Assembly: GCF_024868665.1 (NCBI RefSeq)
Contig: NC_079904.1
Coordinates: 24,594,115 to 24,658,114 of the forward strand
From: Triplophysa rosa
Taxonomy: Eukaryota > Chordata > Actinopteri > Cypriniformes > Nemacheilidae
Length of the DNA stretch: 64,000 nt
Direction of reading: 5' to 3'
Position numbers and translations under genes: made by a program. The notes beneath the pieces were generated by a model, which saw only the letters and a program-made list of their open reading frames with translations, ran no database searches and had not been told where the DNA came from. Below, one piece after another: positions 12,560 through 24,040 of this stretch; position 1 is the first letter of the stretch; the number at the start of each line of letters is the position of its first letter.

Positions 12560-13278
12560 AGCGTACTTCCGCTTGTCCCGTGGCCAGCTGTGCACAAGGG
12601 CATCCGTGCCAAGGGTTGCCTCAGACAAGGAGTACCAAAGGGGACAATAGATCGAGTCCGGGGAGGCAACAGGACCACCTGTGCCTGGCCGAACTGCTCC
12701 CAAATGAGCCGGCTGCACGGGGATGGAGTCGCCACTTTCCGCGAGGCGTCGACTGACGAGAGAGCGCATCGGCTGTCTGGTTCAGGACGCCTGGGATGTG
12801 TGTGTCTCGCAGGGAACTGATCACCTGCTGACTCCAGAGGAGGAGGCGCTGGGCGAGTCATGTTAGCTGCCGTGAGCGAATGCCACCAATGATATACGCC
12901 ACAGCAGCTGTGCTGTCCGACCGGACCAGCACGTGCTTGCCCTGCACGAGAGGTAGTGGCCTCATCAATGCAAGTAGCACAACCAACAACTCTAGGCAGT
13001 TGAAATGCCAACGCAGGCGGGGGCCCGTTCACCGCCCCGACACTCGTGCCCATTGCACACGGCACCCCAACCCTACAGGGAGGTATCCCTAAGGGGACCC
13101 CTGTCCGCAAGAAGGTCATGGGAGACCAGGGGGTTAGGGTGTGTCGGCAGAAAAGCGTGATGACCATACGCCTGCTGCCACTGTGCCACGCTCTCCAAGG
13201 AACTTGACTCTGTAGCCAGTGTTGGAGCGGTCGTATGTGCATCGACCCGAGGGGGACCACCCCCGCCGAGGATGCCAT
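12560..13278 (-). pseudogene. DIRS RNase H region (broken)
   Basis: Fragments in shifting minus-strand frames match DIRS RNase H: CLELLVVLLAL and VRSDSTAAVAYI around 12880-13010, and HIPGVLNQTADALSRQSTPRG around 12730-12800, where the DALSR motif carries a conserved aspartate. It follows the reverse transcriptase in the usual order. Not functional as it stands. Confidence 0.75.
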
Positions 13279-13369
13279 GTATCCCAGGAGCCTCTGAAAT
13301 TGTTTCAGGGGGACCGCTGACTGCCTGAGAGCTTCAGGCAGTTCAACACTGATCGGGCGCGCTCTGTAG

Positions 13370-14319
13370 TCAGTCGCACTGCCTCTGGGAGGCCGCGTGG
13401 GCGCGGTCTTCCTCGTCGCGGGTCTCGCGCCCCCCGCGGAGGGTGAGCGGGCCGCTCATGAGGACAGAGTCGAGTTCCATACCGAGAAAGAGGACGCTCT
13501 GCACCGGGGAGAGCTTGCTCTTCTCAGTTGACCTGTAGCCCCACTGGTCTAGGTGCCAGAGCACCAGGTCCCTGTGTGTACACAACAGATCTCGAGAGTG
13601 CGCCAAGCTGAGCCAGTCGTCGAGATAGTTTAGTACCCGCACACCTCCTTCCCTAAGGGGAAGGAGGGCGGCTTCCATGACCTTCGTAAAGACTCGTGGA
13701 GACAGTGACAGACTGAAGGGGAGGACCCTGTACTGATATGCCCGTCCCTCGAACGCGAACCGTAGGAACGGCCGATGTCAAGGGAGGACCGAGACATGAA
13801 GTACGCGTCCTTCAGGTCGATTGCCATGAACCAGTCCTGACACCTGACGGACGTCAGGATGCGCTTCTGCGTGATCAACCTGAAAAGCAGCTATTGTGTA
13901 GGTGCCTGTTCAGAACACACAGACCCAAGATAGGGCGCAACCCCCCGCCTTTCTTGGGGACAATGAAGTACAGGCTGTAAAACCCGTTGAACATCTCGGC
14001 TGGTGAGACGGGCTCGATCACTCCCTTCGCCAGAAGGGTGGCGACCTCGACCCGAAGTACGGGAACATCCTAGCCTCTGACTGAGGTATATCGGATGCCC
14101 TGAAACTTGGCGGGCGCCAGAGCTGGAGGGCGTCAAAGAGGACCAGGGCTGCTGGGAAGCAGACAGTGTGCATGGTACTCGACGGCCGAGACGGCCGAGT
14201 CGCAGCACGGAGGACTGCTTCTTTACTGTCGAGAACCCTCCGGGGGAGGCCGCGTGCGGGTCTCGCGCCCCGACGGGCGGGGGGTGAGCGGGGCCGCTGC
14301 GGCTCGACAGTAACACCAA
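13370..14319 (-). pseudogene. DIRS reverse transcriptase (broken)
   Basis: Minus-strand frames give FNGFYSLYFIVPKKGGGLRP (about 13920-14000), DWFMAIDLKDAYF with the motif A aspartates (about 13800-13850), then VLNYLDDWLSLAHSRD with the YLDD catalytic motif and FLGMELDS (13678-13470). At least two frame changes separate them. YLDDW is characteristic of DIRS reverse transcriptases as against the YxDD or FADD of other classes. Confidence 0.85.
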
Positions 14320-15596
14320 CCAGCCCCCCCTTGCAAGACGGGTGCGTCGAGAAAGCGGACCTTCTCGGCGTTACTCATCTGCGCAAGGATCGACCAGAGG
14401 AGTTTCTCATTGGACATCGTCCGACCCAGGGCCCGTGTGGTCACCTTGGTCGCCCGAAGAGCGAGGTCGGTGGCGGCGCGGAGTTCCTGCATAAGCGCTG
14501 GGTTGGTCTTACCCTCGTGGAGCTCTCTCAATGCCCTGGCCTGGCAGGAGCCATAGCGTGGAGAGAGGAGGCAGCTTGGTCCGTCGCAATGTAAGCTCTC
14601 GACACCAGAGATGCCGAGACCCCACATGCTTTGGACGGGAGTCTAGGTCGAGCCCCACCCCCAGGTGGCCGCCGCCTACGGGCACGAGTGCACCGCGGTG
14701 GCATACTCCACCTGGGGGACATCGACGTATCCTCTAGCTGTCCCAACCTCGAGGGAAGAGAGGGTGACAGAACTTTGTTTGACGTGAAACGTGCCGGAAA
14801 GGGGGCGTTTCCAGGTCTTACTAAGTTCCTCATGCACTTCCGGTAAACACGGCACTGAGGGCGGGCGCGGCTTGGAGCCGCGCTCATACCCGAGGCATCA
14901 TGTAGCCAGCCGCGAGCGCCGGGAGAGGCAGTGCGGGCACTGCAACCCAACACTCATGGCGGCCCGGGAAAGCATGGCTGACATTTCGACATCCGCTTCT
15001 TCCTGGGCTCGAACCCCCCGAGGGAGGGAGCCCGAGGAATCGTCGGAGTCGGATGGCAGTACGTCACCCCCCGATGCTGCAAGAGACATCTCATCATCAC
15101 GCATCGTGTCCGAATACGTGATTGAGGAATAAGACGGCGGACCGTCTCCTGGGGAACGGTCAGACGAGCGAGACGAGGTGCGAACGGTCCGTGAGCCAGT
15201 GGCTGGCGGATTATCGCTCACAGTAATCCTCATATCACCCTCGCTGCTTGCCGTAGCGGACGGCAGGGCCGTAGTCCTGCCGCCACGGAACAGGGAGCAA
15301 ACAAGGTGGTGGCTGAGTCCCGTGGGAACACAGCCACCCGTGACGCAACGTCTGCCCCAGCGTACTGGAAGCAGGCATCGTGTCCGTCCCCCTCCTCGAT
15401 GAGTGTGTTGCACCCATGAGAACAGCGGGACAAGCCACGCTGGAGAAATTTGCTCTTTTAGAAAAGGAAATTTGCTCGAACACCTCCGGAACTGCCGAGA
15501 CGCCCAGGGGAGAGTCACTGCAGGAAGGGACCGTCCGCTGTCCACGTCGTAGATTCCAGCAGAAAGAATGATCACCAAGATCGTAGAGAAGCTCAT
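14223..15596 (-). pseudogene. DIRS gag-like protein (broken)
   Basis: Three overlapping minus-strand frames: 15596-14898 with an acidic serine-rich region and EADVEMSAMLSRAAMSVGLQ, 14953-14528, and 14627-14223 with LRAATDLALRATKVTTRALG and VRFLDAPV. These resemble the gag of fish DIRS elements, upstream of the RT as expected. It would be the structural RNA-binding protein of the element. Frameshifts divide it. Confidence 0.7.
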
Positions 15597-15624
15597 CAGA
15601 TGCGTAGGCTCTGAAGAACAAAAG

Positions 15625-15808
15625 GTGAATGAATGAGCACGCCGGCTTCCCTCTTATACCTGGACATCCGGGGAGGAGTCCGGCATGCAAATTTCATTCG
15701 CCAATTTTCATTGGCCTTTTCTAAATACTCAGAAGATGATAGGTTCTCAAGACAAACCCCATTCTGTCGGTTCGACACAACGTCGAGAGACCGACAGAAA
15801 GGGAACTG
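15625..15808 (-). repeat. DIRS terminal inverted repeat, right
   Basis: Complement of the left repeat over 15625-15780 with few differences; its outer 50 bases are matched by the second half of the internal complementary region. Confidence 0.85.
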
Positions 15809-15918
15809 TTATTTTACCTTTTGTAGCATTGTTATTGTATTACATTCGAGATGATGAATGAATGCCTTCACTGTTTATATTTTTATTTATATTTTATTAT
15901 GGAATTAAAAGACGTTAC

Positions 15919-16251
15919 TGTAGCGAGGAAGGCGGGACGATAGCCGTGGGGCAGAAAGGCGGGGCCGGTGGCATGAGTGATAATGAGTATCAGCTGTACG
16001 CGCACCGGTCTCGCATGCCTCCCGGGGGAGCTCGGGAGCATAAGAGGACGAGCGACGGGACTGCCGACGAGAGAGGACCAGGCCCGGAAATGTTAAGTTT
16101 TGTGTTTATGTTTGTCTGGCCGGCAGTCGTCCGTGAGGGGCTGCCGGCCTTTTACTTCCGTATTATTGTTTGTTTATTTTTGATTAAAGTTTATTGTTAA
16201 ATGTTCGCCCGTTCCCACCTCCTTCCTTCCGTTTTATTGAACCGCGTTACA
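15919..16251 (+). mobile_element. Solo LTR with 5-bp target duplication GTTAC
   Basis: A 333-bp block begins TGTAGCGAGG and ends CGCGTTACA (TG...CA). It is flanked on both sides by GTTAC (15914-15918 and 16252-16256). It contains an ATTAAA signal at 16183-16188 in + orientation. No internal retroelement sequence is attached, so it is a solo LTR left by recombination. It sits 110 bases beyond the DIRS right end. Confidence 0.8.
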
Positions 16252-16256
16252 GTTAC

Positions 16257-17895
16257 ATATGCGTGTGAGTATTCATTTATTTAGCTATTATCGTACAAAC
16301 TAATGTTAAAGTTGTAAGAGGCCGACATACTTTTTTATTATTTTAGGTTTACCTCAGAAATGAATATGGCTGCACATATGTGAAAAAAAGCACACGAGAT
16401 GAAACCCACATGACACATCTTCACATGGTTGACCTAATTAATATGTATTTTCTTATTGCTAGAGTTACAGTAGAGCTTCACATATATTAATAGTCAAAGC
16501 CGCAGCAGTCAAATAAATAAAATCATAAACAAAAGTTATGATTATATTGATTATGCGTGTTATGTGTATATTATAGGGGTGTGCGTGACTTTAATTGCTT
16601 CATCTTTAATTACTTTATAATACACATAAATTAAGCATTTGTAGTTATGTACCTAACTTTGTTCACTCAGATAGCAAGTTAATTTAAATATTTAAAGTTT
16701 ACACAAGGGAGCCTGTATTGTGTTATGCTCTTCTCACATCACCAAATAATAATAAAACAAAACAAAACAGAGTAAACTGGTGAGCCACATAATTCGTTAA
16801 CATAATGCATTATGTATAAAAACACCAACGTATTAAATAAAAATTATTTTATTTATTACCATAACTTAAAAAATTGTTCTTTAAATTCATGTTCGTTTGT
16901 TAAAATACAGCAACTTAATGCTAATTTAAGCTTAAAACATGAAAATGTATACATTTCACAGCGACTATTGAATTTGGCTTTAGCATAAGATTGGTACCTT
17001 TTTCCATAGCTTCCTTACCTAAAAACCTGTATTTTCCTCCAAAGAACTTCAATGGGGTCGTCGCCTTCAAGTTATAGCCTATAAATTAATTTCTAGCTGA
17101 AATTCGCACAGATGATTTTTCATTTTAAAACGCGCAGTAGTTCCTGTTACCTTAGTTGATTTTATTTATTTATACAATGCAGAGCTAAGTAAGACAGACA
17201 CTGACAATGAAACGACAAAGAGAACAACATATATGTGGCGGTGATCACTGATCAGTAGAATTAGTAAATATCTTCCTCAGATGACGGTCACTAATAAACG
17301 GGAAAACAGGCAAATGGCTTCGTCTTTGTTGCGGGGCATTTGTTAGGATCTTAACTCATACAGTCGGCATGGAGGTATCAAGTTTTTTATTTTATTTATT
17401 TTATCCAGATTACAAATTATAAAAATAGATATTCTTGTCCGGCTATTGTCACCGGGGCAAACGAAGAACAGCGAATCTTCTCCGCTGCCGGCTTTACTGT
17501 AACAGGCTGAGGAACAGACTTTCCAGAGTAAAATAGGCTTTTACGCTTGTTTTCTTATCAACAACACGTAAACAAAATACAAAAGATAACCTTATACCAC
17601 AGGCTGTCAATAAACATTCTGTTTTATCAGTTGTTTTATCAGTTCTGTTTTATGCGTTTGCTCCGCGTGGGTTTAAACGCAGTTTTTATGCATTTTTCTG
17701 TTCTAGCCGGCCGATTTGAACAATTTAACAAAAGAAACTATGAAATGTAGTGTTAGCTGCCCGACATGCTTTCACAAGTGTCACTAACGTGGAAGGATGA
17801 AAAAGTTTCATATTGTTTAATCAATTATTAATTATTAATTTAACATGATCAACAACAAGGAAAATAGGACCCCAATATAATTTCTTCTCCACCTA
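16257..17895. other. AT-rich sequence inside the large inverted-repeat element
   Basis: No exon or transposase recognised; very AT-rich with several TTTATTTATT runs. It may be the remaining internal part of the element whose arms are at 9820 and 18155. Confidence 0.45.
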
Positions 17896-17899
17896 CAAA

Positions 17900-18155
17900 T
17901 ATGGGCACAGTGAAAGGAAGCACGTCCCAGCCATGGTGCATCAGTTTTTTGAGTTCCCCGGAAACACTTCCGTTGTTGTTTGTGCCACTTGCAGCGCGTT
18001 TCTGTATTTTTATGTGTTGCGAGAATTTGCAGCGCATTTCTGTTTGTTTGTGGTGCGAGTATTTGCAGGGCATGTGTCGCCAAACTAATGAAGATGCTTT
18101 CTGAATTTGCTGGTGTTTTCTTCCGTTGCAGTGCGGTGACACCTAGCGGCCACCG
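17900..18155 (-). repeat. Right arm of ~260-bp inverted repeat
   Basis: Complement of 9820-10075, ending in GGTGACACCTAGCGGCCACCG. Confidence 0.75.
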
Positions 18156-19150
18156 TATAAGTGAGAGTTTATGAGCACTGTTTATTATATCACACATTTG
18201 AGCTAAACTTGAATAAAATCTAAAAGTACACTTCAGTCTCCGAGCTCACGAAATCTTCATCATCAATATTTGATTCATTTGTAAAAAATTAATCTCCGTG
18301 TGGCCATCAGTGGTTTTGATATGTAGATAAAGGTTAGGATTGGGGCTTTTGAGCAGTTTCACATCTGCCGTCTCATGTATATGTGTCAAGAGCGCTGACC
18401 TCTGACCCACAGCTCTGACAGCATTTACAATAGTTCATAGTTGTTTGATGGTCAGATTCACAGGAGTCAGATTCACAGGAGTCAGACAGATGACACGGTG
18501 TGGAGGTTTTTGTGGGAATGTTGTGTTTGTGTTTAAGAGCAGTTAATCACATTCCCGTCATACAGCCGGATTTAAACAGATCTGTTTGTGTCTTTTTGTG
18601 TCAGAAGAACGGCAGATCGATGGATTCTATTCATCAGGTATCTGTGCCATTGAGAAGTCATTGTGAATGAGATTAGCATTGATCTGTGCTGGTTGACGAC
18701 GCTCCGTCTGTGGCTTTCTGTTCATGTCTCACAGACAGTGATGTACCGCACGTCTCATTGGAAACAATCACATTTCTACTTCAAGACAATGGCTGTACTG
18801 TCTTTAAATGTTAAGCACTTGTTAATAGTGTGCACTAGACAGGTGGATATGCCAAACACACAGCATGATTTCTGCACAGTAGTGTTGAGTGATGAGTGAT
18901 CACATGTTGAGGATAAAGTTTTACTGGAGAGATTACATCCAGTAACATTGGGATTATTGTGACGATGTATTGTCTTTTTATTGCTCGATTATATTTATAT
19001 GTTGCTTTCCTTGTGTGTGAAAGTGTTCAAACACAAACAGTGTTAAGATGACCGATCAGCATTCAGGACTGGAACTGACATATATAAAGAAATATCATAA
19101 AATGAGTCAAGTGAACTGTTGAAGCCTTTAGTTTCTGTGAGTAAGAGTTT
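18156..19150. other. Noncoding, no feature recognised
   Basis: Only a short tandem CAGGAGTCAGATTCA near 18450-18485 stands out. No exon recognised. Confidence 0.5.
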
Positions 19151-19164
19151 GTGTGTTCACAGTC

Positions 19165-20815
19165 ATTTGTGATTGTGTTGTGTTGGGATGTGTTGTGATC
19201 TGATGTGATGTGTTGGGTTGGGATGTGTTGTGTTGTGTTGTGTTGGGTTGTGTTGCGTTGGGATGTGTTGTGTTGGGATGTGTTGTGATGTGTTGGGTTG
19301 TGTTGTGTTGGGATGTGTTGGGTTGGTTTGGGTTGTGTTGGGATGTGTTGTGATGTGTTGTGTTGTGTTGTGTTGTGTTGTGTTGTGTTGTGATGTGTTG
19401 TGTTGTGTTGTGTTGTGTTGTGTTGGGATGTGTTGATTTGGTTTGGGTTGTGTTGGGATGTGTTGTGATGTGATGTGATGTGATGTGATGTGATGTGTTG
19501 TGTTGTGTTGTGTTGTGTTGGATTGGGTTGTGTTGGGATGTGTTGGGATGGGATGTGTTGTGTTGGGTTGTGTTGCGTTGGGATGTGTTGTGTTGGGATG
19601 TGTTGGGTTGTGTTGTGTTGGGATGTGTTGGGTTGGTTTGGGTTGTGTTGGGATGTGTTGTGATGTGATGTGTTGTGTTGGGATGTGTTGGGATGGGATG
19701 TGTTGTGTTGTGTTGGGTTGTGTTGCGTTGTGTTGTGTTGTGTTGTGTTGGGATGTGTTGTGATGTGATGTGATGTGTTGTGTTGTGTTGGGATGTGTTG
19801 TGTTGGGATGTGTTGTGATGTGATGTGTTGTGTTGTGTTGTGTTGTGTTGTGTTGGGATGTGTTGTGATGTGATGTGATGTGTTGTGTTGTGTTGGGATG
19901 TGTTGGGATGGGATGTGTTGTGATGTGATGTGATGTGATGTGTTGTGTTGTGTTGTGTTGGGATGTGTTGTGATGTGATGTGATGTGATGTGTTGTGTTG
20001 TGTTGTGTTGGGATGTGTTGTGATGTGATGTGTTGTGATGTGATGTGTTGTGTTGGGATGTGTTGTGATGTGATGTGATGTGTTGGGTTGTGTTGTGTTG
20101 TGTTGGCTTGGGATGTGTTGGGATGTGTTGGGATGTGATGTGTTGGGTTGTGTTGTGTTGGGATGTGTTGGGTTGGTTTGGGTTGTGTTGGGATGTGTTG
20201 TGATGTGATGTGTTGGGTTGTTGTGTAGTGTTGTGTTGGGATGTGTTGATTTGCTTTGGGTTGTGTTGGGATGTGTTGTGATGTGATGTGTTGGGTTGTT
20301 GTGTAGTGTTGTGTTGGGATGTGTTGATTTGCTTTGGGTTGTGTTGGGATGTGATGTGATGTGTTGTGTTGGGATGTGTTGGGATGGGATGTTTTGATTT
20401 GGTTTGGGTTGTGTTGGGATGTGTTGTGTTGGGATGTGTTGGGATGGGATGTTTTGATTTGGTTTGGGTTGTGTTGGGATGTGTTGTGATGTGATGTGAT
20501 GTGTTGTGTTGGGATGTGTTGGGATGGGATGTGTTGTGTTGGGTTGTGTTGCGTTGGGATGTGTTGTGTTGGGATGTGTTGTGATGTGATGTGTTGGGTT
20601 GTGTTGTGTTGGGATGTGTTGGGTTGGTTTGGGTTGTGTTGGGATGTGATGTGTTGGGTTGCGTTGTGTAGTGTTGTGGTGGGATGTGTTGATTTGGTTT
20701 GGGTTGTGTTGGGATGTGTTGTGATGTGATGTGATGTGTTGGGTTGTGTTGGGATGTGTTGGGATGGGATGTGTTGTGTTGGGTTGTGTTGGGATGGGAT
20801 GTGTTGTGTTGCTCA
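19165..20815. repeat. GT-rich pentanucleotide satellite (TGTTG / GGATG / TGATG / GGTTG)
   Basis: About 1.65 kb built almost entirely from 5-base units TGTTG, TGATG, GGATG and GGTTG, with rare GCGTTG and TGGTTTGGG variants. The + strand has almost no C. Longer blocks recur, for example GGATGTGTTGATTTGGTTTG near 19427, 20381 and 20691. Because the unit length is 5, the minus strand stays open for up to 591 codons; this is not a gene. Confidence 0.95.
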
Positions 20816-21515
20816 TGCAGCAGAGAGAAGTGTGTCATAGATCAATAAAGCTTTATTACTATAAGAGTAATGCTGTAATCCAGACACTTAATGCTCCTCT
20901 CCACTTCTATTGATCTCAACACACACACACTCACACAGACACACACACACACACACACACACGTCAGTGCTGCTGGTGGATGTCAGAGATCTCAGACTTT
21001 AATTCTGCAGTTTTTTTGCGGTCAGATTGAATTGATCAAGGGTTTGTGGCTGTGAATTGAATGCATATAAATGTCCTCTCTCGTGGGGATTACATGGCAG
21101 TGAGTGACATCTCCTTATTGCCACGGTGACAGTCATGCTGACAGCCCCCCCCACAACACACTTTTTAAAAGAGATGGTTTAGGATCCCCATCATTGAAAG
21201 TCCAAGACACTTTCCACCTCTCACACGGAAAAGAGCAAACATCCGTCGGCTGTTCTCGATGGATTGGCAAGAGAGCGAGTTTGTCTAATCCAATCACAGC
21301 TTCAGATACATAAATGACATCAGTAGGAGGAGTGAAGCATCACTGCTCATATCTGTGTTTGTGATGTCACATCATTTATAAACATCACTGATCGACTGTC
21401 AGAAAGATACCAACCTTCTCTTCCACACTACACAACTTCACTTCACCTCTTTATTATACTTTCTCTCTCTTTCTCTCATCAGTTATTTTTAAGTTAGCAC
21501 TCACTGGCTGAAATG
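20816..21515. other. Noncoding with a CA run
   Basis: CA repeats at 20921-20962. No exon recognised in the rest. Confidence 0.5.
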
Positions 21516-21527
21516 AAGAGAACGCAC

Positions 21528-21547
21528 ATGCGCGCACACACGCACAC

Positions 21548-21641
<94 letters not shown>
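21528..21641. repeat. CA microsatellite
   Basis: About 110 bases of AC/GCAC, mostly pure AC. Confidence 0.95.
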
Positions 21642-21644
<3 letters not shown>

Positions 21645-22681
21645 GTTAATGTGAGGAGAGAAATGGAATATTAGTGTGGGTGTGTTCATGTGTTAGATGT
21701 GTGTTGTTTAGAGAGAATGGAGAGGTCAGCAGGTGTCTGTTCCTCTAGAGAGATCCCTCAGGGTCACTCCAGCAGTAATTCTCCTGTCGCTCTGTCACAC
21801 CCCTCATGAGAGGCCGACCGAAAGTCCTGACAAATGTTGTGGGGTCATAAGTGCCACAGTTCCAAATTAAAAGCAAACCTGACGGAGGATAGTCTCTCTC
21901 TCTCTCTCTCTCTGTTTTAATCATAATTTGGAGGCTAATAACACGATGACATTCATTCATGTTTTCATTGTGACGGTTTAAAGATCACACACCTTTGTAA
22001 AGTAGTCAAAAGAAGTCATTGGTGTTGTGATTTGTTGATGTCTGATGTTTTGATAATGTAGTAATCTGAAGAGATTTATTTAACGCCGATCTAAAACCAC
22101 CTCAACACCAGAGATGCTCCAGAACAACAAGTGCTTTGACCTGATTTATCTAACACACCGATACTCTTACATTCCTCAGAAATAATCATCATCATTTCTG
22201 AATATCTGTGAGAGAATATTGAATGAAATCATTGCTGGAGCAACACAGAGAGATGATGGGAATGAGCTGCTCATCTTTAGTCCTCTCATCTCATGAAACG
22301 GCTTCTCATGACATTAAACTGCTCAAATGACATCAAAACATCCGTCTTAATGACTCTTTATGTAAATATAGTCAGTTATGACTGGAAATGATGGGATGTT
22401 GGTGTGCGGATTATTCAGCAGAAAATAAAGAAACATCTCTAATCTTTGCTCTTTTATGTGTGTCGTAAGGATGTAGGTGTTTACTGTCGTTGTTTTGCAT
22501 TGATGTGTGTGTAACAGTATCACATCTTTCCCTCCATAGATTCTGTATTTCTGCAATCTGATGTAAAAATGAAGAAGTAAGCTCAAGACAAGATTTACAC
22601 AAAAATAAATCAAGAAAAATCTATAAAAAAAACTCTTTAGCACAGCCAGAGATAAACTGCTGTGTTTGCAGTTGTATGATG

Positions 22682-22684
<3 letters not shown>
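21642..22684. other. Noncoding, no feature recognised
   Basis: A CT run at 21894-21913 is the only evident repeat. No exon recognised on either strand. Confidence 0.5.
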
Positions 22685-22685
<1 letters not shown>

Positions 22686-22721
<36 letters not shown>

Positions 22722-22727
22722 GTGTGC

Positions 22728-22781
<54 letters not shown>

Positions 22782-22828
22782 GCGTGTGTGTGTGCGTGTG
22801 CGTGCGTGTGCGTGTGTGTGTGTGTGTT
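22686..22828. repeat. TG/CGTG microsatellite
   Basis: About 140 bases of TG with interspersed CG, directly abutting the reversed GGGGAC element. Confidence 0.95.
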
Positions 22829-22836
22829 CATGTTTG

Positions 22837-23090
22837 TATATCCCGGTGGGGACCTAAACCTGAATACACACCAACACATGGGGACTCGTGTCACTGTGGG
22901 GACCAAAATTGAGGTCCTCATGGGCACAAAAGCTAATAAATTGTACAGAACAATATTTTTTACAAATCTAAAAATGCAAAAAGTGTTCTATGATATTTAG
23001 GTTTAGGGATAGGGTTAGGGATAGGGGATAGAATATACAGTTTGTACAGTATAAAAACATTACGCCTATGGACTGTCCCCACGGGGATAG
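22837..23090 (-). mobile_element. GGGGAC-type inverted-repeat MITE, copy 3 (reversed)
   Basis: Inverse orientation of the copies at 2584 and 3515, about 95% alike by eye, again next to TG repeats. It ends 37 bases before the TMEM184-like exon, so the exon acceptor lies in sequence next to the element. Confidence 0.75.
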
Positions 23091-23219
<129 letters not shown>

Positions 23220-23229
23220 TGAGTTCAGT

Positions 23230-23467
<238 letters not shown>

Positions 23468-23737
23468 GTCAAGTTTGTATAGAAACGCCATCATCCATGA
23501 TCATTGTCTTCAGAATCTTGAAGAAGAACATCTGTTTCTTCAGTATTTTGTTTTAGGGTAATGCTGTCAGTCGATCTTTGTACGTAACCCGACAGCTCTG
23601 AGTGATGCGTCACGTCTCGCGCTGTGAGCGCCATCTGACAAACACAAATAAAAGTCCTCCTGACAAAATGAGTCTTTTAGTCGCACGGCCTTGAGCCCTG
23701 AAAGGGTTTTCATCAAAGTGTCTGTCATCTCTCACAG

Positions 23738-24040
23738 AACCCATGCGGACCCCCAAGAGTTTGAAGATCGCAGAGACGCAGGCGCGCTTCATCGCTGTAG
23801 ACTGGGAGTCGCTGGGCTACAACATCACCCGCTGTCACACCTTCAACGTCACCATCTGCTATCACTACCACAAAACCCCCAACCAGAGCAAAGCCGACTG
23901 CCTGGAGATGGACCCCAAAGCCCCCCGACATGTGGTGGCTAACCTGCCCCCCAACACCAATGTCAGCCTGAAGATGATCCTCACCAACCCTGAGGGCCGT
24001 AAAGAGAGCGACGAGACCGTCATCCAGACGGAAGAGGACG
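23738..24040 (+). CDS. ptprm: ptprm exon: second fibronectin III domain
   Basis: 303 nt, acceptor CTCACAG, donor GTAGGA; phase in 1, out 1. Encodes a whole FNIII repeat starting (E)[12 protein letters not shown] with [39 protein letters not shown]. Three N-glycosylation sequons (NIT, NVT, NVS) are visible. Confidence 0.95.

Larger units (their letters stand above)
10311..15808 (-). mobile_element. DIRS-type tyrosine-recombinase retrotransposon, near full length but frame-broken
   Basis: The minus strand carries, in order, a DIRS gag, a reverse transcriptase with YLDDW, an RNase H and a tyrosine recombinase. The two ends are inverted copies (10353-10517 against 15625-15780). Just inside the left end, 10588-10692 is an internal complementary region: its first part is the complement of the outer left end (10311-10366) and its second part the complement of the outer right end (15757-15808). 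That joined arrangement is the hallmark of DIRS elements, which replicate through a circular intermediate and integrate with a tyrosine recombinase, leaving no target duplication. Coding frames shift several times, so this copy is not autonomous. Confidence 0.9.
9820..18155. mobile_element. Large element bounded by ~260-bp inverted repeats, invaded by other elements
   Basis: Bases 9820-10075 and 17900-18155 are inverted copies of each other, starting CGGTGGCCACTAGGTGTCAC on the left with its complement on the right. Each arm holds internal repeats built on GCTGCAAATTCTCGCAACAC. This looks like the terminal and subterminal structure of a DNA transposon. Between the arms sit a DIRS retrotransposon and a solo LTR, plus about 1.8 kb of AT-rich unassigned sequence. 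No transposase was recognised. A clear target duplication was not found. Confidence 0.55.

Noticed and set aside
11495..15132. Several + strand frames of 67-142 codons across the DIRS element
   Set aside because: They are antisense shadows of the minus-strand gag, RT, RNase H and recombinase.
15862..16200. 112-codon + frame across the solo LTR
   Set aside because: Starts outside the LTR, covers both sides of the target duplication, and has no domain; LTR sequence is enough to explain it.
19063..20838. Minus-strand frames of 562 and 591 codons rich in T, H, N, Q
   Set aside because: Artefact of the pentanucleotide satellite; the units on that strand contain no stop.
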